Assembly (NCBI GenBank): GCA_038124645.1 | Contig: JAYPCI010000002.1 | Location: 18,907-82,906 of the forward strand | DNA: 64,000 nt | Source of the DNA: JAYPCI01 sp038124645 | GTDB lineage: Bacteria > Pseudomonadota > Alphaproteobacteria > Pelagibacterales > Pelagibacteraceae | Direction: 5' to 3' | Shown here: positions 15,747 through 25,407 of the stretch, piece by piece | How positions within the stretch are numbered: the first letter of the stretch is position 1 | How the letters are laid out: every line of letters begins with the position of its first letter | Notes under the pieces: generated by a model | Told to the model about the DNA's origin: nothing | What the model saw: the letters and a program-made list of their open reading frames with translations, nothing else | Databases searched by the model: none | Made by a program: the position numbers and the translations under genes

Positions 15747-17234
15747 TTAATTTAGTAGAGTTTTCTTGATTGCTTTTGACCAACCAGAAATTAGTTTTGT
15801 TCTTTGATTGTTTTTCATGCGTGAAGAAAATTTTTTATCTAAACTCCATTTTCTTTTTATATCATTAAGAGATTTATAGATACCAACATGTAAACCAGCC
15901 ATAAACGCTGCACCTAGTGCTGTAGTTTCTTGGACCTTCGGTCTTAAAACATTGACATTGATTACATCTGATAAAAATTGTGAGAACCAGTTATTCATAA
16001 CCATTCCACCATCCACTTTAACTACTCTCGGTCTTAAACCATCATGCTTCATTGCTTCAAATAAATCATAAGTTTGATAAGCAACGGACTCGATGATCGC
16101 TCTGACAATTTGTTTGGGATTAGTGTCTCTAGTTAAACCACATAAAACTCCTCGAGCATTAGCGTCCCAATAAGGTGCTCCTAAACCAGTAAAAGCCGGT
16201 ACTAAATAAATATCTCCATTATCTTTCAAAGACTTAACTATTTTCTCAGTCTCTGGTGCTTTTTTAAAGAACTTCATACGATCTCTTAACCACTGCACCC
16301 CAGCTCCAGCAATAAAGATCGAGCCTTCTAAAGCATAAGTAGTTTTTCCATTAAGTCTATAACCTATAGTAGTTAACAGTCTGTTTTTTGAATAAATGAT
16401 TTTATTTCCAGTATTAAGCAATACAAAAGCTCCTGTACCATAAGTACTTTTTAATGAACCTGGTTCGAAACAACATTGTCCAATGGTTGCTGCTTGTTGG
16501 TCACCCACAACACCTGTGATGGGAATAGATTTACCTGTGATTGAAGGATGAGTATAACCAAAATTATCTGAACAATCTTTAACTTTTGGTAAAATATTTT
16601 TATTAATCTTAAATAATTTTAAAATACTGTCATCCCACTTGTTATTAACAATGTTATAAATCATCGTTCTACTGGCATTTGTAGCATCCGTGGCATGAAC
16701 CTCGCCTCTCGTTAACCTCCAAATAAGAAAACTATCAATCGTTCCAAATAGTAACTGATTTTTTTTCATTAGTTTTTTAGCTACAGGCACATTATCTAAA
16801 ATCCATTTAATTTTTGTTCCTGAGAAATAAGGGTCAATAAGCAAGCCTGTTCTATTAAAAATCATGGTTTCTTTATTTTGGTTTCTTAGTTTTTTACAGT
16901 AATCCTCTGTTCTTCGGTCTTGCCAAACAATTGCTTTATATACTGCTTTACCGGTTTTCTTATCCCACAATACTGTTGTTTCTCTTTGATTAGTTATTCC
17001 AATTGCAGCGATTTTGCCTTTAAACGATTTTGCTTTTTTTACAACATCAATTAAAGTTTTTTTGGTTGTTGTCCAAATTTCTTCAGGATCATGTTCGACC
17101 CAACCGCTTTTAGGAAAATATTGGGTAAATTCCTTTTGCGATGAAAAAACTGGTTTACCATTTGTATTAAATAAAATGGATCGACTAGATGTTGTCCCTT
17201 GATCAATAGAAATTATAAATTTTTTATCAGCCAT
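15747..17234 (-). CDS. glpK: Glycerol kinase
   Basis: A 495-residue FGGY-family kinase that phosphorylates glycerol to glycerol-3-phosphate. The N-terminal phosphate loop is SIDQGTTSSRSILF (about residues 9-22). Substrate and family blocks include GWVEHDPEEIW, ITNQRETTVLWDKKTGK, GTIDSFLIWRLT with HATDATNASRTM, and the C-terminal GLGAPYWDANARG and ALGAAFMAGL. Length is typical. Its ATG overlaps the stop of the upstream dehydrogenase gene (TAATG). The binding-protein gene glpV follows after 108 bases, in which I see its ribosome-binding site but no clear promoter. Confidence 0.95.
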   Translation of the reverse strand: MADKKFIISIDQGTTSSRSILFNTNGKPVFSSQKEFTQYFPKSGWVEHDPEEIWTTTKKTLIDVVKKAKSFKGKIAAIGITNQRETTVLWDKKTGKAVYKAIVWQDRRTEDYCKKLRNQNKETMIFNRTGLLIDPYFSGTKIKWILDNVPVAKKLMKKNQLLFGTIDSFLIWRLTRGEVHATDATNASRTMIYNIVNNKWDDSILKLFKINKNILPKVKDCSDNFGYTHPSITGKSIPITGVVGDQQAATIGQCCFEPGSLKSTYGTGAFVLLNTGNKIIYSKNRLLTTIGYRLNGKTTYALEGSIFIAGAGVQWLRDRMKFFKKAPETEKIVKSLKDNGDIYLVPAFTGLGAPYWDANARGVLCGLTRDTNPKQIVRAIIESVAYQTYDLFEAMKHDGLRPRVVKVDGGMVMNNWFSQFLSDVINVNVLRPKVQETTALGAAFMAGLHVGIYKSLNDIKRKWSLDKKFSSRMKNNQRTKLISGWSKAIKKTLLN

Positions 17235-18280
17235 TATTTAAAATTACTCCAATCAATATTTAACTTTTGATCATTGATAATAGCATTAATCATGCTTAAC
17301 ATTAAAGGTAATTGCTTTTTAGAAAAATCTTTATTTACTTTTTTTCCAATCTTTATGGCTAGTTCTGCACCTTCGACAGTAACTTTTTCCATTTTCGTTT
17401 TTTTGGCTTCGGAATATGTTAGCCCATCACCAATATAAGAACCCATTTTTGCATTACGTCCTCCACTAGCACTTACATAAAGATCACCTAAACCCGCAAG
17501 CTCAATGACAGTGTTTTTATTACCTTTCATTTTGGTTACAAAAATCATCATTTCAGCAATTGATTGTTTAACTAAAGCTGCAGCAGTATTAAGATAATTT
17601 TTTTCTTTAATTTCATCTGAAGCTTCTTTGCTGCTGATCCCTTTAGCTGCACCAATTGCCATTGAAAAAATATTTTTCAAAGCTGCGCAGACTTCGACAC
17701 CAACAACATCTTTTGACGTATAGACATGATAATAGTTGTTATTAAGCATACTAGCAATTTGTTGTGCCTGTTTAAGTTGGTCATTAGCAATTACAACAGA
17801 ACTATGAATTCTATTAGCTAGTCCTGTAGCTAAACAAGGTCCGCCCACTGCTGAAATATTAACTTTTTTTATGCCTTTTATTTTTAAAATTCTTTTCAAT
17901 TTATCAATCAAAAGTTCAAATTTGTTTTGATGGATGCTTAATCCTTTAGTTAACATTAGTATTGGCGGAATTTTATTTTTTCCAAATAAATTATAAATTT
18001 GCTCAGCAACCCAATCTATTCCTTTAGAGCTTATACCTAGAACTAGTAAATCAATATTATTATTTAAATACGCTTTACCCTCGGTAAATTTATGAAAATT
18101 TATTTTTGAGGAAATATTGGTATTAAGTCCGGGGTGAAAATTGTTATTTGATTTAAGATTCTCAATAAAATCATCTTCTAAATGAGTACCAACAATATTG
18201 ACCTGGTGCCCATTATCTGCACAAGGTACAGCAAAAGCTGTTCCCATAGCACCCGCACCAAGTATTGTAATTTTTTTCAT
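17234..18280 (-). CDS. gpsA: NAD(P)-dependent glycerol-3-phosphate dehydrogenase, GpsA type
   Basis: A 348-residue soluble dehydrogenase. The N-terminal nucleotide-binding motif is ILGAGAMGTAFA (residues 5-16). The catalytic-lysine and substrate region reads GVEVCAALKNIFSMAIGAAKG near 200-220, followed by ELAGLGDLYVSASGGRNAKMG. GpsA normally reduces DHAP to glycerol-3-phosphate for phospholipid synthesis. Here it sits directly before glpK and the glycerol transporter, and no flavin-linked glpD is present, so a catabolic direction (glycerol-3-phosphate to DHAP) is likely. This direction is inference. It follows trkH with no intergenic space. Confidence 0.85.
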   Translation of the reverse strand: MKKITILGAGAMGTAFAVPCADNGHQVNIVGTHLEDDFIENLKSNNNFHPGLNTNISSKINFHKFTEGKAYLNNNIDLLVLGISSKGIDWVAEQIYNLFGKNKIPPILMLTKGLSIHQNKFELLIDKLKRILKIKGIKKVNISAVGGPCLATGLANRIHSSVVIANDQLKQAQQIASMLNNNYYHVYTSKDVVGVEVCAALKNIFSMAIGAAKGISSKEASDEIKEKNYLNTAAALVKQSIAEMMIFVTKMKGNKNTVIELAGLGDLYVSASGGRNAKMGSYIGDGLTYSEAKKTKMEKVTVEGAELAIKIGKKVNKDFSKKQLPLMLSMINAIINDQKLNIDWSNFK

Positions 18281-19699
18281 TTATGATTTAAAAAATTTTC
18301 TTAATATAACTAAAAATGATATTAATTCAATCTTTCCAATTATCATAAATATAATTAATGAAAATTTTGTAATCTCATTAAAATTAAAAAAATTGATTTG
18401 ATCTAAACCATATAAATTTGAATTCACAGTGTTTGTGATAGTTAGAATGCTTAATTTAAATGAGTCTTCAAAAGCTAAATTACCTGTTGCCACTAAAAGA
18501 CTTGATAAAATAAATAAACTGAAAAAAAATAATATAAAAACTAAAAATGAATTTTTAATCAAATCATTGTTAATTTTTTTTTCTGAAATAAAGATGTTTA
18601 AATTAATAATATTATTAGGTTTAACCAAGCGAAAAATTTCAATGAATGTCGCTTTTAGCAGAATATAGAATCTTAAGACTTTTAATCCTGATGAACTAGA
18701 TAAAATTGAACCTCCAATCAATGTCAAAAATAAAAAGTAGAGGTAAAGTTCATCAAAAGTTGGGTTAGTTGATAATCCGATATTTGAAATACTACTTAAG
18801 ACCGCTTCAATAATATTTAATATTCCAGCATTTTGATAAAAAAATAATAAGAAGACGACAAAAAACAGTACTGTAATTGCTATTAAGATATCTTCGTAAA
18901 AATTTTTTAGTTTTTCTTTTTTAATGGTTAAACCATATAAAAAATAAATATTCTTAATCACTAAAGCAAAACAAATAATTAAAGCTATTTGTTGTACGGG
19001 ACTTTTTATAATGTTGCCTAAATTATCTGTAGGCAAAAATCCACCAGCTGAGATTAATGTCATAGCTAAATTAAAAGCATCAAAAACTCTTAAACCGCTA
19101 ATATTTAAAATTAAAAATATTAAAACTGATAAAAAAAGATAAATTGATAAGATTTTAAAAAAGACTGGATTAAAATTTTTATTTATTTGTGAACTACGAT
19201 CGGGATTATAAATAATGTTGGTTAACTTATAATCTAACTTGAAATTAGAAAAAATAATTATCACCGCACAAATAAAATATAATCCTCCTAACCATTGGGT
19301 TGAAGAACGCCATATAAGTAAAATAGGATCAAAATTTTTAACGTTCGCAATTAAGGAAAATCCTGTTCCAGTAAATCCTGAAATACTTTCAAAATAAGAA
19401 TTAATAATACTAAAATTATAATTACTTAGGTAATAGGGTAAGGCTAATAATAAAGGAACCAATAAATAAATTAAAAATATTAGGACGAGCTGTTCATAGA
19501 AATCTAATTCTTTATTTTCATTTTTAAAACTATAATAAAGTAATGATGCTAAGCTACCAGTCACAAACAAAGTAATGATATAGTCCTCAAAGTGAATAAA
19601 AAATTGAAAATAAGAGGAATAAATTAAACTAAAGAATGCTAAAAAAGTAATTGGAAAGATTGATAGACCTAAATAATAAAAAATTGATTTAATTTTCAT
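18281..19699 (-). CDS. trkH: Potassium uptake protein TrkH
   Basis: A 472-residue integral membrane protein of the TrkH/KtrB superfamily, with about ten or more hydrophobic segments organised as four M1-P-M2 repeats. The pore-type loops SISGFTGTGFSLI near residue 103, MTLISAGGFLPTDN near 212, SSISNIGLSTNPTF near 295 and TITNTVNSNLYG near 427 are visible; the last is the least canonical. TrkH forms the potassium channel gated by cytosolic TrkA, whose gene lies just upstream. The start is ATG 19699, nine bases after trkA. Confidence 0.9.
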   Translation of the reverse strand: MKIKSIFYYLGLSIFPITFLAFFSLIYSSYFQFFIHFEDYIITLFVTGSLASLLYYSFKNENKELDFYEQLVLIFLIYLLVPLLLALPYYLSNYNFSIINSYFESISGFTGTGFSLIANVKNFDPILLIWRSSTQWLGGLYFICAVIIIFSNFKLDYKLTNIIYNPDRSSQINKNFNPVFFKILSIYLFLSVLIFLILNISGLRVFDAFNLAMTLISAGGFLPTDNLGNIIKSPVQQIALIICFALVIKNIYFLYGLTIKKEKLKNFYEDILIAITVLFFVVFLLFFYQNAGILNIIEAVLSSISNIGLSTNPTFDELYLYFLFLTLIGGSILSSSSGLKVLRFYILLKATFIEIFRLVKPNNIINLNIFISEKKINNDLIKNSFLVFILFFFSLFILSSLLVATGNLAFEDSFKLSILTITNTVNSNLYGLDQINFFNFNEITKFSLIIFMIIGKIELISFLVILRKFFKS

Positions 19700-19707
19700 T
19701 TAAAAAA

Positions 19708-21081
19708 TTAAATTGAACTAACCGCAAAAATACTTTCAACATCATTTAATAATTCTCTTTTTGCTAAGAATACTACTAAATCCTTTTTTTCAAATTTAAA
19801 ACTTGATCTTGGTATAATCACTTTTTTATCTCTTAAGACCGCCCCTATTCTTATATGTTCTGCTAGATTTGCCTCTTTAATTGTTTTATTAACTAAATCA
19901 GATTTTTCTAAAATTTCGGCTTCGATAAATTCGTACTCTCCGTTAAAAATAGAATAAACTGTTTCAATCGCACCTTTATGCACTTGCTCAAGAATTTTGG
20001 AAACAGTGGTCATTCGAGGATCAACTAGATCATCAATATTAAGAGATTTCTGTAATAAGCTGTAATTAGATTTATTAACTATAGCGATCGTTCTTTTTGA
20101 TGGTGAATATTTTTCAGCCAATACACAAGCCATAATATTGTTTTCATCATCATTAGTTAAAGCAAGAACAGTCTCGACTTCTTCGATGTTTGCTTCTTTT
20201 AAAATTTCCTCATCTAGGGCATCTCCGTTAATTACAATTGAGGAGTTTAAATCTGAGGCAATTTTTTCAGCTCTGGATTTATCTTTTTCTATAATTTTGA
20301 CTCTTGCTCCTTCCATGCCTTTTTCTAAAAACATAGCTAAGTTATAACCAATGTTACCTCCACCGATGATTAATATCTTACTAGCAAGTTTTTCTTCATG
20401 ACCAAACGCTTTTAAAATTTGATTCAATTGAGCACTACTCACCACGACATAAGCGGTATCTCCTTCAATCAGATAATCTTGTTTTTTCATGAAAATAATT
20501 TTATCTTTTCGTTTGACCGCTATAATGTTGGCTAAAAAATCTGGAAACTTAGCTGTGCAATCTTTTAGAGGTATATTTTTAATCGGACAATTTTTATCAA
20601 CCGAAACCTCAATAACATTTATTAATCCGTCAGCAAAAGGAACATTGTCTAGTGCACCTGGTGCTTCTAATTTTCGATATAGAGTTTTTGCAACCTCAAT
20701 TTCTGGTGAAATTATAACGTCTATGGGCAGGTTACTTTTATTATAAAGTTTACTCCATTTTCCCTCTAAAAATTCATTAGATCTTATCCGGGCTATTTTC
20801 TTCTGAACATTAAATAAAGAGTGAGCCAGCTGACAAATAATCATATTCGTTTCATCATTTCTTGTAACCGCTATAATCATATCTGCATCTTTAGCCCCCG
20901 CTCCCTCTAAAACCGATGGGAAGCTAGCTTTACCAACGATACCCTTCGCATCTAAATTATCATTGATTTTTTTAATATCTTTGGATTCTTGGTCAATGAC
21001 TGTTATTGAGTGTCCTTGAGCAGACAATTGCTTCGCAATTGAATATCCGACCGTGCCGGCTCCACAAATTATAATGTTCAT
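19708..21081 (-). CDS. trkA: Trk system potassium uptake regulatory protein TrkA
   Basis: A 457-residue cytosolic protein with two tandem RCK units. Each has a Rossmann nucleotide site: CGAGTVGYSIA at residues 5-15 and IGGGNIGYNLA near 238-248. Each is followed by a TrkA_C domain (about residues 140-225 and 370-457). It binds NAD(H)/ATP and gates TrkH. The arrangement ntrY-ntrX-trkA is widespread in alphaproteobacteria. It starts five bases after the ntrX stop. Confidence 0.93.
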   Translation of the reverse strand: MNIIICGAGTVGYSIAKQLSAQGHSITVIDQESKDIKKINDNLDAKGIVGKASFPSVLEGAGAKDADMIIAVTRNDETNMIICQLAHSLFNVQKKIARIRSNEFLEGKWSKLYNKSNLPIDVIISPEIEVAKTLYRKLEAPGALDNVPFADGLINVIEVSVDKNCPIKNIPLKDCTAKFPDFLANIIAVKRKDKIIFMKKQDYLIEGDTAYVVVSSAQLNQILKAFGHEEKLASKILIIGGGNIGYNLAMFLEKGMEGARVKIIEKDKSRAEKIASDLNSSIVINGDALDEEILKEANIEEVETVLALTNDDENNIMACVLAEKYSPSKRTIAIVNKSNYSLLQKSLNIDDLVDPRMTTVSKILEQVHKGAIETVYSIFNGEYEFIEAEILEKSDLVNKTIKEANLAEHIRIGAVLRDKKVIIPRSSFKFEKKDLVVFLAKRELLNDVESIFAVSSI

Positions 21082-21085
21082 TAGA

Positions 21086-22453
21086 TTAATTAATTCCTTT
21101 AATTCCTAAAGACTTAAGTTTTCTATGCAGAGCTGATCTTTCCATCCCGATCAAATCAGCTGTTTTAGATATATTCCCGCTATTTCTTTTGAGTTGTGCT
21201 AATAAGTAGTTTTTTTCAAAACTATCCCTTGCTTCTTTTAATGATGATGACATTGTTTTTTCAAGATCAATTTGATTACTAATTTGGTTTTCATTTTTGC
21301 TCATTATATCTTTTATAATTTTATTGATGTTCTCGGTGCTTTCGCTTGATCCTAAAATTGTAACTCTTTCAATCATATTTCTTAGTTCTCGTATGTTTCC
21401 TGGCCATTCATAGTCGTAAAATAGTTGATTGTCTGGTTCAATATTTGCTTCTTTTAAATTATTAATTTCTGCAATCTTTTTCTTAAAGTATGTAATTAAT
21501 AAAGGTATGTCTTCGTACCTGTTTACTAAAGATGGTAGTTCAATTGGCACAACGTTTAATCGATGATAAAGGTCTTCTCTAAATTCACCTAATTTAATCA
21601 TTTCATTTAAATTTTTTGATGATGAAGCAATTATTCTAATATTAGCTCTATTATAATCTTTACCATTTACTCTTCTATATTTTTGATCAATCAACACTCT
21701 TAGAATGTGTGACTGTATTTCTAAAGGTATTTCAGAAATTTCATCCAATAAAAGCGTACCATTGTTTGATCTATCTAAAACACCATAAGATATTTTACCA
21801 TTATCAAATTCTTCTCCAAAAAGTTCTTTTTCATATTTATTTGGTTGCAATAGAGCAGCATTTAAAACTATGAAAGGTTTATTAGCTCTTTGTGAATTTT
21901 TATGTATTTTTCTAGCGACTAATTCTTTTCCTGACCCGGTTGGTCCTGTAATTAAAATTCTACTTTCTGAGTTTTTAAGTTTTTCAATAAGCTTTTGAAT
22001 TTTTACAATTTCACCACTGTTACCAACTAAATCAAAAGAATGAAATAATTTCTGTTCTAAATTTTGCTTTTCATCTTTTAACTCGAACGTCTCAAATGCA
22101 CGTTTTACGTAATTTAAAATTTTTTCTACAGAAAAAGGTTTTTCAATAAATTCATAAGCGCCCAATCTAATAGCTTCCACAGCTAATTGAACTGTTGCAT
22201 GCCCTGAAATCATTAAGACTGGTAATTCTGAATTAAGTTTCATTAAATGTTTCAATAAATCTATTCCATCTTTATCACCCTTATCTAATTTAATATCCAC
22301 GATAGCTAAGTCTGGAAGTTTTTTATCAATCTCATATAGCGCTTGATCATAATTGGCAGCGGCACGAATTGAAAAACCATTATCTTTCAATAAATTACAG
22401 ATCAAAAATCTGATATCTGCATTATCATCTATGACTAGTATTTCTTTTTTCAT
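21086..22453 (-). CDS. ntrX: NtrX-type response regulator lacking the sigma-54 GAFTGA loop
   Basis: A 455-residue regulator with three parts. A receiver domain (1-120, phospho-acceptor Asp53) is followed by an AAA+ domain with Walker A GPTGSGKE (170-177) and Walker B LLLDE (234-238), then a Fis-type helix-turn-helix (about 415-452, SGNISKTADLIGMERSALHRKL). The ELFG at 210-213 runs into EEFDNGKISYGVLDR, so the GAFTGA loop that contacts sigma-54 is missing. The protein cannot be a normal sigma-54 activator and should act with sigma-70, as reported for some alphaproteobacterial NtrX. Its ATG overlaps the ntrY stop (TAATG). Confidence 0.9.
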   Translation of the reverse strand: MKKEILVIDDNADIRFLICNLLKDNGFSIRAAANYDQALYEIDKKLPDLAIVDIKLDKGDKDGIDLLKHLMKLNSELPVLMISGHATVQLAVEAIRLGAYEFIEKPFSVEKILNYVKRAFETFELKDEKQNLEQKLFHSFDLVGNSGEIVKIQKLIEKLKNSESRILITGPTGSGKELVARKIHKNSQRANKPFIVLNAALLQPNKYEKELFGEEFDNGKISYGVLDRSNNGTLLLDEISEIPLEIQSHILRVLIDQKYRRVNGKDYNRANIRIIASSSKNLNEMIKLGEFREDLYHRLNVVPIELPSLVNRYEDIPLLITYFKKKIAEINNLKEANIEPDNQLFYDYEWPGNIRELRNMIERVTILGSSESTENINKIIKDIMSKNENQISNQIDLEKTMSSSLKEARDSFEKNYLLAQLKRNSGNISKTADLIGMERSALHRKLKSLGIKGIN

Positions 22454-24231
22454 TATTTACTTTTTGGAAATTCTAAAATTACAGCAGCACCTTTGTTTTT
22501 ACCTAAATCTTTAAGTTTAATAGTGCCGTTATGTTCACTCATTATTTTGTTTGCTATAGCTAAACCTAAACCTGAGCCCTTCTCCTTAGTTGTGTAATAA
22601 GGGTTTAATGATCTTTTTAAATTTACAAATCCCATACCATTATCTTCAACAGTGATTGTTATATAGTCATTATTAGGTTCAATTACTATACCTATTTTAC
22701 CTTTAAAATTAGGATCTTTTTGCATTTTTGTCCCAACAGACTCTTCAGAATTTTTAATAAGATTCAATATTAGGCGATTGATTTGATCCTCATCAGCTTC
22801 GATCGTTGCTTTTGATAATTTTGTTTTTACCTGGACACTACTCTTATAAGACATTGCAACAAATTTTACTGTTTTTTGAATTAAAGAAATTATTTCAATC
22901 TTTTTGAATTGTGGTTTAGGCATTCTAGCAAAATTAGAAAATTCATTTACTAAATTTTCGATCTGTTTAATTTGCCGATTAATTGTATCTAAGTATTCTT
23001 GAAAATTATTTTTTTCATTACCTGTCAAATGTAAATATTTTTCTTTAATTCTATCTAACGATAATTGAATAGGTGTTAACGGATTTTTAATTTCATGAGC
23101 CATTTTTCTAGCTATGGTTTCCCAAGCTTCAAATCTTTCTGTAGCTATAAGTTTTTCCTGTTGTGATTTAAGAGTTGTAATCATTTTATTAAAATTTTTA
23201 TTTAATTTAATAATTTCATCATCCGCTTCAATACTTGGAACTTTGGTATCAAGTTTGCCTTTCGAAATATCCTCTGATGCGGTGATCAAATTTATGATGG
23301 GCACGGTTAAACCGGATGCGAAAGAAATGGCAAAAGTTATAGATAAAAAAACAAGTAAACTTACTATAATAATATAAATTAACGCAAATGTAACTTTGAT
23401 ACCAAATTCACCTGCTTGAACAGAGTAATAAAAATTTACAGCTTCTTCTGTTTCATTTAGATAATTTATAATTTTGGGTTCAATATTTCTTGAAATATAT
23501 AAGTAAGTATCAATCAGATTTTCAAGTTTTAACATAACCGACGTTTTATCTGAAACTTCGCTAGAAATGACGACCGGTTTACCCTCTAAGGCTAAGTTAA
23601 ACTCATCATCTGTTGGAGTTTTAAAACTTAAGTTTTGATCAATTGTTTCTGATAAAATGATGGTACCTAAACTATCAATTAAATAAACATCATCTACTCT
23701 TCTGATGTAACGCTGACTTTTTACAATATTAAAAAATTGATTTTCATTAGCATAAAATAAATTTGCAACTCTATTTAAATCTAATCCCATCAAAACTATA
23801 TCAGACTCTAAAGTTTTCTTGCTCTCAGCTAGATAATCTTTTGCAACTGAATTAGAATTAGTTACTGCTTTATTAACTTGGTTATTAAAAAAATTTTCAA
23901 GACCAAAATTAAATAAAAAAAGTGAAAAAACGGCAATAATTAAAGAAGGCAAGAAAGTAAAAAGGCAGAAGATGGAAACGTACCTTTTTCGGGTTTGTTT
24001 TCCAACCCCTTTAAATTTATCATCTTTAAGAAGGTTGAGGGAATTTTTAATAATTAAAAAGAAAAAAAATAGCAAAAGACAAAAATCTGCAATTAATAAA
24101 AATTGAATATTTTTTGAATTTAATTCGATAAAGCTCTGATTAATAAAAGTTAAAAATGTGACTATTCCTAAAACAATGGTGATAAATGTTGTGACAAGTA
24201 TTAACTTAAAATTTTGTACATTTTTGAACAT
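22453..24231 (-). CDS. ntrY: NtrY-type membrane sensor histidine kinase (short form)
   Basis: A 592-residue sensor. Three N-terminal hydrophobic helices (about residues 10-30, 40-60 and 85-110) precede a periplasmic region of roughly 170 residues, another membrane helix pair near 280-305 and a HAMP linker. The kinase core contains AHEIKNPLTPIQLS (phospho-acceptor His), the N box NLIKNSEESV, the G boxes DNGMGF and GSGLGLAIANKI. Many NtrY proteins exceed 700 residues and carry a PAS domain between HAMP and HisKA. Here only about 30 residues separate them, so the PAS is absent. The partner is NtrX, the next gene. Confidence 0.9.
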   Translation of the reverse strand: MFKNVQNFKLILVTTFITIVLGIVTFLTFINQSFIELNSKNIQFLLIADFCLLLFFFFLIIKNSLNLLKDDKFKGVGKQTRKRYVSIFCLFTFLPSLIIAVFSLFLFNFGLENFFNNQVNKAVTNSNSVAKDYLAESKKTLESDIVLMGLDLNRVANLFYANENQFFNIVKSQRYIRRVDDVYLIDSLGTIILSETIDQNLSFKTPTDDEFNLALEGKPVVISSEVSDKTSVMLKLENLIDTYLYISRNIEPKIINYLNETEEAVNFYYSVQAGEFGIKVTFALIYIIIVSLLVFLSITFAISFASGLTVPIINLITASEDISKGKLDTKVPSIEADDEIIKLNKNFNKMITTLKSQQEKLIATERFEAWETIARKMAHEIKNPLTPIQLSLDRIKEKYLHLTGNEKNNFQEYLDTINRQIKQIENLVNEFSNFARMPKPQFKKIEIISLIQKTVKFVAMSYKSSVQVKTKLSKATIEADEDQINRLILNLIKNSEESVGTKMQKDPNFKGKIGIVIEPNNDYITITVEDNGMGFVNLKRSLNPYYTTKEKGSGLGLAIANKIMSEHNGTIKLKDLGKNKGAAVILEFPKSK

Positions 24232-24276
24232 ATCTTTACTAAACTTATTTTATATGATTATTAATAAATATAAACA

Positions 24277-25407
24277 ATGAGATTTGCATTTATCATTCTT
24301 GCTGCGGGTCAAAGTTCACGTTTTAAAGCAGTAATACCCAAGCAATACTTAAATATTGCTGGCAAGTCTTTATTAGAAATATCAATTTTAAAAGCAAAAA
24401 AAATAAAAGAAATTAACGATATAATTGTTGTTTATAATAAAAAACAGAAAAGATTTTTAGATAAAATAAATCTTCATAAGGTCATAAAAATTCAAGGTGG
24501 CAAAACTAGACAAGCTTCCACCTATAATGCCCTACGCTATTTGAAGAAGAAAAAAATTGATCAAGTATTAATTCACGATGCTTCAAGACCTAATATTTCG
24601 ATAAACTTAATTAAAAAAATCATAAAAGAATCTAAAAAAAATAGAACAGTAATCCCTTATTTAAAAGTAGAGGATTCGTTAAAATTTAAAAAAAATAGTT
24701 ATTATATTAACCAAAAACGTGAAAAATTTATTTTAACGCAAACTCCACAATCATTTAGATTTAAAGATATTTACAAAATTCATCACTCTAACAGATCTAA
24801 TAGTTTAAGTGATGACATGAGCTTGCTTGAAAAAAGTACAAAAATAAAATTAATTTTAGCTGATAAAAGTAATTTTAAGATTACAACCAAAGAAGATTTT
24901 TATAATTTTAAAAAATTTTTTATAAGTAAAAGTTATGTTGGCATTGGATTTGATATCCATCCTTTAGTCAAAAATAGAAAATTAATTCTGGGTGGTATTT
25001 CAATCCCGTTTGGTATGGGGTTAGCTGGGCACTCCGATGGTGATGTCGTATTGCATGCAGTAACAGATGCAATCTTGGGTGCTAGTGGTTTAGGTAGTAT
25101 TGGAGAGTACTTTTCTGACAAAAGTAAAAAATATAAAAACATTGACTCAAAAATATTATTAAAAAATATTATAAATTTAATTATTAAAAATAATTATTAT
25201 TTAAATAATCTGGATATAAATATTATTTGTGAGCAACCAAAAATATCTAAAATCAAAAATAAAATTATAGACAAAATATCGAGCATCACCGAATTAGACA
25301 AAAATAGAATTAATGTTAAAGGAAAAACTGCTGAAAAATTGGGTATCATTGGCAATCAAAAAGCTATAGCCTCAGAAGTAATAGTTTCTTTAATTAAATA
25401 TGATTGA
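24277..25407 (+). CDS. ispDF: Bifunctional IspD/IspF enzyme of the MEP pathway
   Basis: A 376-residue fusion. Residues 1-215 are IspD (MEP cytidylyltransferase), with the nucleotide loop ILAAGQSSRFKAVIPKQY at 7-24 and VLIHDASRPNIS near 100. Residues 220-376 are IspF (MECDP synthase), with the metal ligands GFDIHP near 224-229 and AGHSDGDVVLHAVTDAILGA near 246-265. The fusion is common in alphaproteobacteria. With Dxr, also in this window, it provides two to three steps of isoprenoid precursor synthesis. It is divergent from ntrY over 45 bases and overlaps pgpA by eight bases. Confidence 0.95.
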   Translation: MRFAFIILAAGQSSRFKAVIPKQYLNIAGKSLLEISILKAKKIKEINDIIVVYNKKQKRFLDKINLHKVIKIQGGKTRQASTYNALRYLKKKKIDQVLIHDASRPNISINLIKKIIKESKKNRTVIPYLKVEDSLKFKKNSYYINQKREKFILTQTPQSFRFKDIYKIHHSNRSNSLSDDMSLLEKSTKIKLILADKSNFKITTKEDFYNFKKFFISKSYVGIGFDIHPLVKNRKLILGGISIPFGMGLAGHSDGDVVLHAVTDAILGASGLGSIGEYFSDKSKKYKNIDSKILLKNIINLIIKNNYYLNNLDINIICEQPKISKIKNKIIDKISSITELDKNRINVKGKTAEKLGIIGNQKAIASEVIVSLIKYD

